Shown here: one piece after another, positions 1-9,221 of the stretch | Position numbering within the stretch: the stretch's first letter is position 1 | Layout: every line of letters starts with the position of its first letter | Source of the DNA: Lentibacillus salicampi | Lineage (GTDB): Bacteria; Bacillota; Bacilli; Bacillales; Amphibacillaceae | DNA length: 64,000 bases | Direction: 5' to 3' | Assembly: GCF_004565465.1 (NCBI RefSeq) | Contig: NZ_SRHY01000001.1 | Span: 248,001-312,000, forward strand | The notes under the pieces: model-generated | Told to the model about the DNA's origin: nothing | The model's input: only the letters and a program-made list of their open reading frames with translations | Database searches by the model: none | Made by a program: the position numbers and the translations under genes

Positions 1-45
1 TGCTTAAGCTTTTCGGGGGTGAACAAGGCGCCCCGCGCTTTTCCT
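1..45 (+). repeat. Repeat family B, end fragment
   Basis: The window opens inside a copy of the family-B repeat. The bases 'tgcttaagcttttcggg' followed by 'gtgaacaaggcg' and 'cgcttttc' match the 3' ends of the copies at 22252-22461 and 29262-29375. The rest of this copy lies outside the window. Confidence 0.75.
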
Positions 46-125
46 ATTGTTTTTTTAAAATTTGGATCAACATCAAAATCTATGGTTGAAATGAATGAAT
101 AAAAATGATAATGATAAGCTGGTTA

Positions 126-255
126 GCGGAGGAAAAACACGAAGACTCCTGTGGGAATGCGCAGTGTGAAGACCCCGCAGAAAAAGTGCTCTTCTTTTTC
201 GAGGAGGCTGAGGACAAGCCCACGGAAAGCGTAGTGTTTTTCCGTAGCGGTCGCC
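126..255 (+). repeat. Repeat family A, short palindromic copy
   Basis: This 130-base element begins with a GCGGAGG motif and ends with CCGTAGCG. A perfect 10-base inverted repeat, GGAAAAACAC at 131-140 and GTGTTTTTCC at 234-243, closes it. The interior shares the blocks 'gactcctgtggga' and 'gaggaggctgagga' with the copies near 11.0, 37.6 and 48.3 kb. No coding capacity is evident. It lies upstream of ylmC. Confidence 0.7.
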
Positions 256-427
256 TACATCAAATATTCATCTAACTTGTCAACCTTAGATTTTGGTTAA
301 GAGCCAAAAATTTTGATTTCTGATGCCCCTTTTTAGGATTGGATTTCGATTATATTAAAAAAGGGAAAACATAATATTTCTGGTATCTGTCTGCATATAA
401 ATGTCTAATAAGAGGCAGGTGAGACAG

Positions 428-700
428 GTGGTAACGTTATCCGAACTGCAAATTAAAGAAGTTATCGTCATGAACGACGGCAAGCGACTGGGCCATATAA
501 CTGATTTGGAAATTGACGGGGAGAATGGGAAGATAACAGCGCTGGTGATTGTCGCAAAAGACAAGAAATCAGGTTTTTTCGGAAAATCTGATGAGCTCAT
601 TATTCCCTGGAACTATATTGAGGTTATCGGTGCTGATGTCATATTGGTTAAAGAGGTAAAAACGCCTTCGCTTTATTCGGAACAACAATTGCTCGAATAA
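428..700 (+). CDS. ylmC: YlmC/YmxH family PRC-barrel protein
   Basis: This small protein of about 90 residues is related to B. subtilis YlmC, a PRC-barrel fold protein of unknown precise role found next to the division genes. An ATG at 401 is in frame, but the GTG at 428 is preferred. It has AGGTGA six bases upstream, and the resulting N-terminus (M-V-T-L-S-E-L-Q) aligns with that of YlmC. The repeated VI/VL strands and the segment GFFGKSDELIIPW are typical of the family. It is the first gene of the ylmC-ylmD-ylmE-sepF-ylmG-ylmH cluster. Function beyond family membership is not known from sequence. Confidence 0.85.
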   Translation: MVTLSELQIKEVIVMNDGKRLGHITDLEIDGENGKITALVIVAKDKKSGFFGKSDELIIPWNYIEVIGADVILVKEVKTPSLYSEQQLLE

Positions 701-756
701 TGGCGAAAATATGATAGAATGGAACAAGCACTTAACGCCGATTAGGAGGAAAGCGA

Positions 757-1569
757 ATGACAGAACCATTCCGGCAGCTGACAGCATCAACTTTAGAATT
801 GGGAAAATGGCAGCAGTTAAGATCTGGTCTGAAGGCGGGTTTCACTACAAGAAATGGCGGTGTTTCTGCAGCTCCTTTTGCTACATTGAACCTCGGTTTA
901 CATGTACCGGATTACACAGAAGATGTATTGGCCAATAGACGAAAGCTGGCGGAAGCCGTTCATATTCCAATGGCGTCCTGGGTATCCGGAGAGCAGATAC
1001 ACCAGACGAACGTTCATATTGTGACCGATGATGACAAAGGGAAAGGATCACGTCAGTACGATACATCACTAAAGCAAATTGACGGGCTGATGACGAACCG
1101 ACAAGGTATTTTGTGTACCGCGTTCTTCGCTGATTGTGTCCCGATCTATTTTCTTGATCCATCATCTGGATATGTTGGTATTGCCCATGCAGGTTGGAAA
1201 GGAACGGTCAATCGAATTGGGCGAAAGATGGTTGAAGCATTGCAATCGGCTGGGGCAGATCCGGCTGACATACATGTCGCGATTGGTCCAAGCATATCGG
1301 GTGATGCCTACGAGGTTGACGAGCGAGTGGTGAACCATATTCCGGACGCATTTTTTGAAAGAACTGTCACCGATCAAGGAAGTAATCGTTTTTTGCTTGA
1401 TTTAAAGCAATTAAACGTTGAAATCCTTTTACAACAAGGTGTTTTACGTCATAATATAGATATAACACATTATTGCACATTCCGTGACGAAACCTTATTT
1501 TTCTCGCATCGGCGTGATCAGGGTAAAACAGGCAGGATGCTCGGCTATATTGGTTACGAAAATGATTGA
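757..1569 (+). CDS. ylmD: YlmD, PgeF/YfiH (LACC1-type) purine nucleoside phosphorylase family
   Basis: This 270-residue protein belongs to the PgeF/YfiH/LACC1 family. Members have been described as peptidoglycan-editing factors, polyphenol oxidases and, biochemically, purine nucleoside phosphorylases with adenosine deaminase activity. The conserved metal/active-site trio is visible as His82 (EQIHQ), Cys127 (FFADCVPI) and His144 (AHAGWKG). A strong AGGAGG precedes the ATG by about eight bases. It sits in the division cluster directly upstream of ylmE, as in B. subtilis, and the two genes are nearly contiguous. Which activity matters in this organism cannot be told from sequence. Confidence 0.9.
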   Translation: MTEPFRQLTASTLELGKWQQLRSGLKAGFTTRNGGVSAAPFATLNLGLHVPDYTEDVLANRRKLAEAVHIPMASWVSGEQIHQTNVHIVTDDDKGKGSRQYDTSLKQIDGLMTNRQGILCTAFFADCVPIYFLDPSSGYVGIAHAGWKGTVNRIGRKMVEALQSAGADPADIHVAIGPSISGDAYEVDERVVNHIPDAFFERTVTDQGSNRFLLDLKQLNVEILLQQGVLRHNIDITHYCTFRDETLFFSHRRDQGKTGRMLGYIGYEND

Positions 1570-1590
1570 ATGGGGGAGGACAGGGATATA

Positions 1591-2262
1591 ATGGATGTAG
1601 CAGATAACTTGACCCATATCAGACAAACGATTGAACAAGCCTGCAAAAATAGTCATCGAAATCCTGATGAAATAACCATAATTGGCGTAACGAAATATGT
1701 TACAATAGAGCGAACAGAGGAAGCCATCAATGCAGGAATCAAAAATCTTGGCGAAAATCGTATGGAAGGATTACTGGAAAAACACGATTACATACAGGAC
1801 AGAGCATCTTGGCACTTTATCGGCACATTGCAATCGAGAAAAGTGAAAGACGTGATTGGTAAAGTTGATGCCATTCATTCGTTGGATCGGCTGTCGCTTG
1901 CCAAAGAAATTAATAAGCGGGCAGCAAGACCTATTGATTGTTTTATCCAGGTGAATGTCAGCGGTGAGGAATCGAAACATGGTCTTAGCCCTGAAGATAC
2001 GCTTTCATTTATTAAACAATTGGAACGGTTTAAAAACGTCCGGATCGTCGGATTAATGACCATGGCTCCACATACTGACGATGAAGATCGGTTGCGGGCG
2101 ATTTTTAGGCGATTGGTCTCGTTGAGGGAGACCATAAAAGCCGAACATCTGGCATATGCGCCATGTGATAACTTATCTATGGGCATGAGCAATGATTACC
2201 GGATTGCTGTAGAAGAGGGCGCCACACATATCCGAATCGGGTCTGATCTGGTTGGATCCTAA
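1591..2262 (+). CDS. ylmE: YlmE, YggS/PLPBP family pyridoxal-phosphate homeostasis protein
   Basis: This is a PLP-binding protein of the YggS (PROSC/PLPBP) family, a single TIM-barrel related to alanine racemase but without racemase activity, involved in vitamin B6 and amino-acid homeostasis. The PLP lysine is Lys35 in GVTKYV. WHFIGTLQSRK, SLDRLSLAKEI, GLMTMAP and LSMGMSNDY are family motifs. The start at 1591 gives M-D-V-A-D-N-L-T-H-I, which aligns with B. subtilis YlmE (MRVVDNLKHI); an ATG at 1570 would add seven residues. Length is 223 residues, usual for the family. It is followed 15 bases later by sepF. Confidence 0.92.
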   Translation: MDVADNLTHIRQTIEQACKNSHRNPDEITIIGVTKYVTIERTEEAINAGIKNLGENRMEGLLEKHDYIQDRASWHFIGTLQSRKVKDVIGKVDAIHSLDRLSLAKEINKRAARPIDCFIQVNVSGEESKHGLSPEDTLSFIKQLERFKNVRIVGLMTMAPHTDDEDRLRAIFRRLVSLRETIKAEHLAYAPCDNLSMGMSNDYRIAVEEGATHIRIGSDLVGS

Positions 2263-2277
2263 AAACGGGGTGAAATG

Positions 2278-2712
2278 ATGAGTATTAAAAACAAACTTAA
2301 AACCTTTTTTACAATGGAAGATGATTATGAGTATGTTGAGCAGCAAGACGCTGTTAATCAGGACGCTGCGACACATCACACGAACAATAACGGGAATGTT
2401 GTCAGTTTAACCAGTATGCAGGGACCGACATCAAAAGTCGTGTTATCCGAACCGCGCAATTACTCAGAGGCACAGGAGATTGCTGATAATGTTGTTAATA
2501 AACGGGCGGTCGTCATTAATCTGCAGCGGGTTGACCATCAGCAGGCTAAACGTATTGTTGATTTTTTGAGTGGCACCGTGTATGCGATTAATGGTGATAT
2601 TCAAAAACTTGGTGCCGGGACATTTCTATGTACAGCAGACAATGTTGATGTGTCAGGTTCCATAACAGAATCACTTGTTGAAGAAGACGAATATAATAAA
2701 GGATGGTCGTAA
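2278..2712 (+). CDS. sepF: Cell division protein SepF
   Basis: SepF polymerises into rings and links FtsZ to the membrane during septation. The 144-residue protein has the expected N-terminal amphipathic membrane helix ([11 protein letters not shown]), an acidic linker, and a C-terminal core beginning near '[20 protein letters not shown]' with the conserved [18 protein letters not shown] and [18 protein letters not shown] stretches. Two adjacent ATGs are possible (2275 and 2278). The second has the better spacing to GGGGTGA. It is co-oriented with ylmE and ylmG with very short gaps, so co-transcription is likely. Confidence 0.93.
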   Translation: MSIKNKLKTFFTMEDDYEYVEQQDAVNQDAATHHTNNNGNVVSLTSMQGPTSKVVLSEPRNYSEAQEIADNVVNKRAVVINLQRVDHQQAKRIVDFLSGTVYAINGDIQKLGAGTFLCTADNVDVSGSITESLVEEDEYNKGWS

Positions 2713-2715
2713 ACG

Positions 2716-2979
2716 ATGCAGTCATTACTTGTTCTATTATCACTGGCATTGGAACTGTACAGCTTTGCCTTGATTATTTATATCTTTATGTCCTGGTTTC
2801 CGGGAGCTCGTGAATCGTCATTTGGCGGCTTTTTAGCCAAAATATGCGAACCTTATCTTGAGCCATTTCGTAAAATCATACCACCGCTGGGCATGATTGA
2901 TCTCTCCCCGGTAGTGGCCATACTTGTCCTGTTTTTTGCCAGAACGTATGGGTTGAGTGTTCTGTTCAGTTGGTTTTGA
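2716..2979 (+). CDS. ylmG: YlmG, YggT-family membrane protein
   Basis: This 87-residue integral membrane protein of the YggT family has two predicted transmembrane helices, roughly residues 2-26 and 60-82, separated by a loop containing [18 protein letters not shown](I)[11 protein letters not shown]. That loop is the family signature. It starts three bases after the sepF stop codon. The family is linked genetically to division, chloroplast nucleoid organisation and osmotic stress, but its biochemical role is not settled. Confidence 0.9.
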   Translation: MQSLLVLLSLALELYSFALIIYIFMSWFPGARESSFGGFLAKICEPYLEPFRKIIPPLGMIDLSPVVAILVLFFARTYGLSVLFSWF

Positions 2980-2991
2980 TGGGTGAAACTT

Positions 2992-3768
2992 ATGGAAATA
3001 TATCAACATTTCAGAAAAGATGAGCATCCATTTATTGACCAGGCTTTATCCTGGGTTGATCATGTCGAAACAACCTGGCAGATGAAAGTGAGCGATTTCC
3101 TGGACCCGCGGCAACAGCAAATTGTGGACACGCTCGCAGGGACAAGTATGGCGGAGCTGAAGGTGTACAAACACGGAGGCAGTCACAATGCTGAAAGACA
3201 GCGCGTGATTATCGCGCCGTTCTATGAAGAAGTGACAGAGGATTCTTTTCAGCTTACATTACTGCAAGGCTCCTACCATGACAACTTTGTATCGATTAGC
3301 CATCGGGATGTCATGGGGGCATTTTTGTCTTTAGGGATTAAGCGTCAAAAGCTGGGTGACATCATGGCTGAAGACGGATTGGTTCAAATTGTTATGGCTA
3401 GTGAAGTCGCGCCATACGTGCTTACTAATTTGACTGCCATCAAAAAAGCCAGGATAAGGCTGGAAGAACAGCCGCTTTCATCTGTTGTGGAAAAGACGGT
3501 CAATTGGGTTGAATCCGATCAAGTCGTATCTTCACTTCGGCTAGATACCATTGTCAAAGCGATATACCATTTGTCCCGGAAAGATGCAGCAGAAATGATT
3601 GGAAAAGGTCTTGTTAAAGTAAACTATAGGGTTACCGACGACCGCAAATTCATTTTGGAAGCCGGTGACATGCTTTCTGTGCGAGGGAAAGGGAGAAGTA
3701 AATTGACCGGGGTCAATGGCCAGACCAAAAAAAATAACATTAGCATCACAACTGCTCGTTTAAATTAA
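2992..3768 (+). CDS. ylmH: YlmH, S4-domain RNA-binding protein
   Basis: This 258-residue protein has a C-terminal S4 RNA-binding domain (about residues 178-240: 'VSSLRLDTIVKAIYHLSRKD' then 'GLVKVNYRV'). YlmH homologues bind 50S subunits carrying peptidyl-tRNA and take part in ribosome-associated quality control. The RQC partner RqcH is encoded in this same window at 27517-29223. The ATG at 2992 is chosen over an in-frame GTG at 2983 because GGGTGA lies five bases upstream and the N-terminus (MEIYQHFRKDE) matches B. subtilis YlmH. It is the last gene before a roughly 90-base gap to divIVA. Confidence 0.9.
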   Translation: MEIYQHFRKDEHPFIDQALSWVDHVETTWQMKVSDFLDPRQQQIVDTLAGTSMAELKVYKHGGSHNAERQRVIIAPFYEEVTEDSFQLTLLQGSYHDNFVSISHRDVMGAFLSLGIKRQKLGDIMAEDGLVQIVMASEVAPYVLTNLTAIKKARIRLEEQPLSSVVEKTVNWVESDQVVSSLRLDTIVKAIYHLSRKDAAEMIGKGLVKVNYRVTDDRKFILEAGDMLSVRGKGRSKLTGVNGQTKKNNISITTARLN

Positions 3769-3859
3769 TAGAAATAATTTTGCAGGATTTTTGGTCTTTT
3801 TGTCGAAATAACATACTATATGGATTTATAATAAAGTTGTACTTAAGGAGGTGGCCTGT

Positions 3860-4375
3860 GTGTCATTAACACCACTGGATATTCATAATAAGGAATTCAC
3901 AAGAAGTTTTCGCGGCTATGATGAGGATGAGGTTAATGAATTTTTGGATCAGGTTATCAAAGATTACGAAATGACCATCCGCGAAAGAAAAGATTTACAG
4001 GAAAAAGTTGAACAGTTAAACGAAAAACTGGGACACTTCACGAATATTGAAAGTACATTGAATAACTCAATTCTGATTGCACAGGAAACGGCAGAAGAGC
4101 TTAAAGGCAATGCCCAGAAGGAAGCCAAATTAATTATAAAAGAAGCCGAAAAGAATGCAGATCGGATTGTGAACGAAGCATTAAACAAATCCCGCAGAAT
4201 TGAAATGGATGTTGAGGAATTAAAAAAACAGGCTAAAGTGTTCCGCACCCGTTTGAAAATGCTGGTGGAGGCACAGCTTGACGTCATCGATGCAGGGGAC
4301 TGGGAGGATTTATTTGACGAAGAAACGGATGCCGAAGCGGATGAAGCGCCGGATTACGCCGAGACAAAGGCATAG
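3860..4375 (+). CDS. divIVA: Cell-pole and division-site protein DivIVA
   Basis: DivIVA binds negatively curved membrane at septa and poles and positions MinJ/MinCD and, during sporulation, RacA. The 171-residue protein begins with the conserved lipid-binding domain (L-T-P-L-D-I-H-N-K-E-F, then SFRGYDEDEVNEFLDQV) and continues as a long coiled coil ending in an acidic tail. The GTG at 3860 is preferred: AAGGAGGTG lies seven to eight bases upstream, and the product aligns from residue 2 with B. subtilis DivIVA. A TATAAT at 3827-3832 may be a promoter -10 box, although no clear -35 is seen. Confidence 0.93.
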   Translation: MSLTPLDIHNKEFTRSFRGYDEDEVNEFLDQVIKDYEMTIRERKDLQEKVEQLNEKLGHFTNIESTLNNSILIAQETAEELKGNAQKEAKLIIKEAEKNADRIVNEALNKSRRIEMDVEELKKQAKVFRTRLKMLVEAQLDVIDAGDWEDLFDEETDAEADEAPDYAETKA

Positions 4376-4378
4376 GCC

Positions 4379-4407
4379 TTGACGTCCTGTGGCATTTTAC
4401 ATATAAT
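4379..4407 (+). promoter_or_regulatory. Sigma-A type promoter of ileS
   Basis: TTGACG at 4379-4384 and TATAAT at 4402-4407 are separated by exactly 17 bases. The promoter starts only four bases after the divIVA stop codon and lies immediately upstream of the T-box leader. Confidence 0.75.
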
Positions 4408-4429
4408 TTCTATATATCGAATATGCTTT

Positions 4430-4680
4430 ATGATGACGGAGATAGTATGGATGTATTCCAGTTCAGCGAATCAGGGGTCGGTGGAAGCCTGATATGGTAA
4501 GCATCTTGAACATCACTCCTGAGTATCCATTCTGAACCTGAGTAGGAATGGACGGATTATTCACGTTACGAATCACGAGTGAATTTAAAATGAATCGACA
4601 GCCGATTTTTAAATTTATAAGGGTGGTACCGCGAGTCTTCTCGTCCCTTTTCAGGGATGAGAAGACTTTTTTATTTTTTA
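4430..4680 (+). promoter_or_regulatory. Ile T-box leader with terminator
   Basis: The conserved T-box sequence 'agggtggtaccgcg' is at about 4619-4632. It is followed by a terminator stem (GTCTTCTCGTCCC with GGGATGAGAAGAC) and a T-run ending near 4680. The upstream stem I region carries a likely specifier ATC (isoleucine) at 4512-4514 in 'gaacATCact'. T-box leaders sense uncharged tRNA by codon-anticodon pairing plus NCCA pairing to the T-box loop and then antiterminate. Placement upstream of ileS fits tRNA-Ile sensing. Confidence 0.92.
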
Positions 4681-4699
4681 CTTTGTTAATAATAGTTGA

Positions 4700-4830
4700 T
4701 TTCAGCTCTGGACGCTCACTTTCCGTGGGTTCGTGCCAAGCCTCCCCGCCAGCTCATTACTTCGCTGCCTCGGAGACTTGGACTGTCTCGCTTTCCCGCA
4801 GAGTCTCGCGTCTTCCGCTTCAATCAAGTT
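4700..4830 (+). repeat. Possible degenerate family-A repeat between T-box and ileS
   Basis: After the T-box terminator about 195 bases precede ileS. They contain GC-rich phrases ('cactttccgtggg', 'cctcggagac', 'ctttcccgcagagtct') reminiscent of the family-A repeats, but the terminal stem is not recognisable. It lengthens the ileS leader without an obvious hairpin terminator. Confidence 0.4.
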
Positions 4831-4876
4831 CGTTTAACATCGCTTAACTTACAGGGACGATAAGGAGGAAAACAGA

Positions 4877-7633
4877 TTGGACTATAAAGATACTTTACTG
4901 ATGCCAAAGACGAAGTTCCCGATGCGCGGCAATTTGCCGAATAAAGAACCTGAGCGACAGAAGCAATGGGATGAGAATCGCATTTATGAAAAGGACATGG
5001 AACGCACGAAAGGACGGCCATTGTTCATTTTGCACGATGGCCCGCCGTATGCGAATGGTGATCTGCATATTGGCCATGCGTTGAATAAAATATTAAAAGA
5101 TTTTATTACACGGTATCGGTCAATGAGCGGCTATCACGCGCCATATGTACCCGGCTGGGATACACACGGTCTGCCGGTTGAAACAGCATTAACCAAAAAG
5201 AAAAAAGTTGACCGCAAAAAGATGAGTGTTGCCGAGTTCCGGGAAAAGTGTGCCGAATATGCCATGGGACAGCTCGATAATCAGCGCAACCAGTTTAAAA
5301 AATTCGGTGTCCGCGGTGATTGGGATAACCCATATATAACGTTGAAAAAAGGTTATGAGGCGGCGCAAATCAGGGTGTTCGGTGAAATGGCCAAAAAAGG
5401 GTATATTTACCGGGGGCTTAAACCTGTTTACTGGTCACCGTCTTCTGAGTCGGCGCTGGCGGAAGCGGAAATTGAATACTATGATAAACGTTCACCTTCC
5501 ATCTATGTGGCATTTAACGTCAAGGATGGAAAAGATGTACTTGATGGTGATGAAAAAATCATCATCTGGACAACGACACCATGGACAATCCCGGCAAATC
5601 TGGGCATCGCCCTGCATCCGGAGCTGGAATATGCGGTCGTTGCTGTTCGTGGTGAAAAATATGTGATTGCTCAAGAGCTGCTGGAGACGATTGCCAAAGA
5701 ACTGGAATGGGAAAACCCGGAAGTTGTTAAAACATTCCAAGGTGCGGAAGCGGATAAAGTCGTTGCCAAACATCCGTTTTATGACCGTGATTCACTTGTG
5801 ATGCTTGGGGACCACGTGACAACAGATGCTGGTACGGGGTGTGTTCATACAGCGCCTGGTCACGGGGAAGATGACTTTTATATGTCACGATCGTACGGTA
5901 TTGAACCACTGTCACCTGTTGACGATCAAGGTTATTTTACTGACGAGGCACCAGGCTTTGAAGGCGAATTTTATGATAGAGCCAATAAATCGGTAACGAA
6001 AAAGCTGGATGAGACCGGCTCACTCTTGAAGCTGACATTCATTACACACTCGTACCCCCATGACTGGCGTACAAAAAAGCCGACCATTTTCCGGGCAACG
6101 TCGCAATGGTTTGCATCCATTAAGGACTTTCGACAGGATATTCTGGATGAAATCAATCGGATTAGCTGGTATCCGGCCTGGGGTGAAACACGACTGTATA
6201 ACATGGTTCGTGATCGTGAAGACTGGTGTATTTCCCGGCAGCGGACATGGGGCGTACCGATTCCGGTGTTCTACGCAGAGGATGGTACACCGATTATTAA
6301 TAATGAAACGATTGACCATGTTTCCAAATTGTTCGCTGAGCACGGTTCGAATGTCTGGTTTGAACGGGAAGCTGTTGATCTTTTGCCTGAAGGATTTGCG
6401 TCCGAACATAGTCCAAATGGCAAATTCACGAAAGAAATGGATATTATGGATGTCTGGTTTGATTCCGGCTCTTCCCATGAAGCTGTGTTAGTGGAACGGG
6501 AGGATCATAGACGGCCGGCGGATGTTTATCTGGAAGGAAGCGACCAATACCGCGGTTGGTTCAACTCATCCATCTCAACAGCTGTGGCAACTACCGGCAG
6601 GGCTCCATATGAGGCGATTATTAGTCATGGGTTTACGTTGGACGGTAACGGTCGGAAAATGAGCAAATCACTTGGCAATGTCATGGATCCGTTAAAAATT
6701 CAAAAACAACTTGGAATCGATATTCTGCGTTTATGGGTTTCATCGGTTGATTATCAGGCCGACATGCGGATTTCCCAGGAGATTTTGAAACAAATTTCCG
6801 AGGCTTATCGTAAAATCCGTAACACGGTCCGGTTTATGCTTGGAAATTTAGCTGACTTCGATCCGGAAAAAGATGCGGTGCCTGAAGCGGAAATGGAAGA
6901 GGTCGACCGCTATATGCTGCACCGGCTGCAGAATTTAGTGAAGAACGTCCGTGACAGCTATGATCATTATGAATACTCGCCGATTTATTCGTACATTCAT
7001 AATTTCTGTACGATTGACTTGAGTTCGTTCTATCTTGATTTTGCCAAAGATATTTTGTATATCGAGGCAGCGGACAATCATCGCCGCAGAAGCATTCAGA
7101 CAGCTTATTATGAGATTGTGACAACGCTGGTGAAGCTCCTGACACCGATCATTCCGCATACGACTGATGAAATGTGGGAGTACATTCCCGGCGTTCAGGA
7201 AGAAAGCGTCCAGCTGACCGACATTCCGGACCCCCGGCAAATATCCGGCTTTGACAAACTGTATGAAAAATGGGATCACTTCATGAATGTTCGCGATGAC
7301 GTTCTGAAGGCATTGGAAGAAGCAAGAGAAGATAAAGTCATCGGGAAATCATTGGAAGCGAAAATTACGGTCGTGCCGAAAGACAGCCACACAAAAGAAG
7401 TGCTTAATGGCATTGCCAACGTCCATCAGCTTTTCATCGTTTCAGATGCAGAGATAACGGATGATGCATCAGATGCGAAAGAGTACCGGTATGTAGACGT
7501 TAACGTTGAGAAGCACCCTGGTGATAAATGTGCGCGCTGCTGGACCGCCGCAGAAACAGTAGGCCAGGATCAGAACCATCCGGATTTATGCTCACGGTGT
7601 GCGGCTATTGTGAAAGAACATTACAGCGCATAA
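4877..7633 (+). CDS. ileS: Isoleucine-tRNA ligase
   Basis: This cytoplasmic class I aminoacyl-tRNA synthetase charges tRNA-Ile. The 918-residue protein shows the HIGH signature (HIGHALNK near residue 57), the KMSKS loop ([11 protein letters not shown]), the editing-domain phrase '[17 protein letters not shown]', and a C-terminal zinc finger made of CARCW and CSRCA. Translation begins at a TTG with AAGGAGG eight bases upstream; no in-frame ATG fits, and the product starts like B. subtilis IleS ([18 protein letters not shown]). It is controlled by the T-box leader upstream and ends in a strong terminator at 7649-7704. Confidence 0.97.
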   Translation: MDYKDTLLMPKTKFPMRGNLPNKEPERQKQWDENRIYEKDMERTKGRPLFILHDGPPYANGDLHIGHALNKILKDFITRYRSMSGYHAPYVPGWDTHGLPVETALTKKKKVDRKKMSVAEFREKCAEYAMGQLDNQRNQFKKFGVRGDWDNPYITLKKGYEAAQIRVFGEMAKKGYIYRGLKPVYWSPSSESALAEAEIEYYDKRSPSIYVAFNVKDGKDVLDGDEKIIIWTTTPWTIPANLGIALHPELEYAVVAVRGEKYVIAQELLETIAKELEWENPEVVKTFQGAEADKVVAKHPFYDRDSLVMLGDHVTTDAGTGCVHTAPGHGEDDFYMSRSYGIEPLSPVDDQGYFTDEAPGFEGEFYDRANKSVTKKLDETGSLLKLTFITHSYPHDWRTKKPTIFRATSQWFASIKDFRQDILDEINRISWYPAWGETRLYNMVRDREDWCISRQRTWGVPIPVFYAEDGTPIINNETIDHVSKLFAEHGSNVWFEREAVDLLPEGFASEHSPNGKFTKEMDIMDVWFDSGSSHEAVLVEREDHRRPADVYLEGSDQYRGWFNSSISTAVATTGRAPYEAIISHGFTLDGNGRKMSKSLGNVMDPLKIQKQLGIDILRLWVSSVDYQADMRISQEILKQISEAYRKIRNTVRFMLGNLADFDPEKDAVPEAEMEEVDRYMLHRLQNLVKNVRDSYDHYEYSPIYSYIHNFCTIDLSSFYLDFAKDILYIEAADNHRRRSIQTAYYEIVTTLVKLLTPIIPHTTDEMWEYIPGVQEESVQLTDIPDPRQISGFDKLYEKWDHFMNVRDDVLKALEEAREDKVIGKSLEAKITVVPKDSHTKEVLNGIANVHQLFIVSDAEITDDASDAKEYRYVDVNVEKHPGDKCARCWTAAETVGQDQNHPDLCSRCAAIVKEHYSA

Positions 7634-7648
7634 ACCTGAACACATCGG

Positions 7649-7704
7649 AGGCGCCTGTCCCTTTGAAAAATTCATTCAAGGGGTAAGGCGCTTTCTGTTT
7701 TTTT
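7649..7704 (+). terminator. Rho-independent terminator after ileS
   Basis: A long stem (GGCGCCT...CCCTTTGAA pairing with TTCAAGGGG...AGGCGC) is followed by a run of T at 7698-7704. It separates ileS from lspA. Confidence 0.8.
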
Positions 7705-7765
7705 GTGGTAAAATGCAAAAGGAACCCTTAAAATGTTAAAGGATAAGATAAACGGAGGAACCGGC

Positions 7766-8260
7766 ATGTACCTGTATTACATAGTGGCAATACTTGTAAT
7801 TGCGCTCGATCAACTGTCCAAGTGGGCTGTCATTAAAACCATGGCGCTTGGTGAACAAATAACGGTCATCGGGGATTTTTTCTATTTAACATCACATCGG
7901 AATAGTGGGGCGGCATGGGGAGTCCTTCAAGGGCAAATGGGCTTTTTTTACGCTATCACAGCCATTGTTGTTGTTGGCCTGATTTACTTCATGCAAAAAT
8001 ATGCCAGGGAGAGTCAATTGCTGGCGATCGCTTTAAGCCTGATTCTCGGCGGTGCGATAGGAAATTTCATTGACCGCCTGTTCCGGAAAGAAGTGGTTGA
8101 TTTTTTTGACTTCATTATTTTCGGGTATGATTATCCAATATTCAATATAGCGGATTCTGCTCTGGTCGTCGGTGTGATTTTGGTCATTATTATCACCATT
8201 ATGGATGAACGAAAGGAAAAGCTGCAAAATGACACAACAGCACAACGTAACGGAAAGTGA
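7766..8260 (+). CDS. lspA: Lipoprotein signal peptidase (signal peptidase II)
   Basis: LspA is an aspartic protease in the membrane that cleaves signal peptides of diacylglyceryl-modified prolipoproteins. The two catalytic aspartates are visible: Asp103 in GNFIDR and Asp130 in FNIAD. NSGAAWG is the third family motif. Four membrane helices are apparent over 164 residues. The ATG at 7766 follows ACGGAGGA by eight bases; an upstream in-frame ATG at 7733 would add eleven hydrophilic residues and is less likely. The 3' end overlaps rluD by 32 bases, indicating coupled translation. Confidence 0.95.
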   Translation: MYLYYIVAILVIALDQLSKWAVIKTMALGEQITVIGDFFYLTSHRNSGAAWGVLQGQMGFFYAITAIVVVGLIYFMQKYARESQLLAIALSLILGGAIGNFIDRLFRKEVVDFFDFIIFGYDYPIFNIADSALVVGVILVIIITIMDERKEKLQNDTTAQRNGK

Positions 8261-9131
8261 AGCGAATATACGGGTTGATAAATTGCTGTCCACAATGATG
8301 ACGGATGCCTCGCGTTCAGAAATTCAATCATGGATAGCAGATGGGTGCGTAAGAGTCAACGGGCATCACGTAAAGGTGAATTATAAATGTCAGAATGGTG
8401 ATGTCATCGAATGGATGGTCCCTGAACCGGAAACGTTGACGATTGAACCGGAGAACATCCCGCTCTCGGTGGTTTATGAGGATTCTGATCTTCTTGTTGT
8501 CAATAAGCCAAGAGGAATGGTTGTCCATCCTTCCGCGGGCCATCATCATGGGGCCCTTGTGAACGCACTGCTCCATCATTGTGACAGCTTATCACATGTG
8601 AATGGTGAGGAGCGGCCGGGCATTGTTCACCGGATTGATAAAGATACGAGCGGACTGTTGGTGGTCGCCAAAAATGACGAGACACATATTCATCTCGCCG
8701 AACAACTGTCTGCCAAAGAGATGGAGAGGCAATATGAAGCGATTGTCCATGGCGTGATTGAACATGAAACAGGGATGATTGACGCCCCGATTGGCAGAGA
8801 CCCAAATGACCGGAAAAAGATGGGCATTGTCGGAAACGGGAAATCCGCCATAACGCATTTTCGTGTGTTGAACCGTTATAGAGATTTCACCCATGTTGAA
8901 TGCCAGCTGGAGACAGGTCGTACCCATCAGATTCGTGTCCATATGAAATATATCGGATTCCCGGTTGTCGGCGATCCCAAATATGGGCAGAGAAAGACGA
9001 GGGCTGTCGGTGGTCAGGCGCTCCATGCCAAGTCTCTTGCATTCAAGCATCCGACAACCAATGAGCAGCTGCATTTTGAAGTAGAAGCACCGGCTTATTT
9101 TCAGGAGCTGCTGTCAGAATTTGAGAGCTGA
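8229..9131 (+). CDS. rluD: RluD-family 23S rRNA pseudouridine synthase (YlyB)
   Basis: This 300-residue RluA/RluD-type pseudouridine synthase has an N-terminal S4 domain (about residues 12-70) and a catalytic domain containing HRIDKDTSGLL with the catalytic Asp137, plus GRTHQIRVH and GDPKYG. It is expected to modify uridines in helix 69 of 23S rRNA by analogy with RluD; B. subtilis YlyB sits at the same locus. The start inside lspA and the 32-base overlap match the usual lspA-ylyB organisation. A terminator follows. Confidence 0.93.
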   Translation: MTQQHNVTESEANIRVDKLLSTMMTDASRSEIQSWIADGCVRVNGHHVKVNYKCQNGDVIEWMVPEPETLTIEPENIPLSVVYEDSDLLVVNKPRGMVVHPSAGHHHGALVNALLHHCDSLSHVNGEERPGIVHRIDKDTSGLLVVAKNDETHIHLAEQLSAKEMERQYEAIVHGVIEHETGMIDAPIGRDPNDRKKMGIVGNGKSAITHFRVLNRYRDFTHVECQLETGRTHQIRVHMKYIGFPVVGDPKYGQRKTRAVGGQALHAKSLAFKHPTTNEQLHFEVEAPAYFQELLSEFES

Positions 9132-9138
9132 TTGCGGT

Positions 9139-9193
9139 AAACGGGGATGCTTAAAGTGATGCCAAAGAAAGGCGGAGACGTCCCCGTTTTTTT
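9139..9193 (+). terminator. Terminator after rluD, possibly bidirectional
   Basis: AAACGGGGA at 9139-9147 pairs with TCCCCGTTT at 9181-9189 and is followed by T's to 9193. The A-rich left arm means it could also end the convergent minus-strand gene at 9222-9803. Confidence 0.75.
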
Positions 9194-9221
9194 ATCTGCT
9201 CGAAGGTTCTCAAGGCTAAAA

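Noticed and set aside
4548..4847. A 99-residue frame between divIVA and ileS
   Set aside because: It overlaps the T-box antiterminator and terminator, whose conserved sequence fully explains the region.
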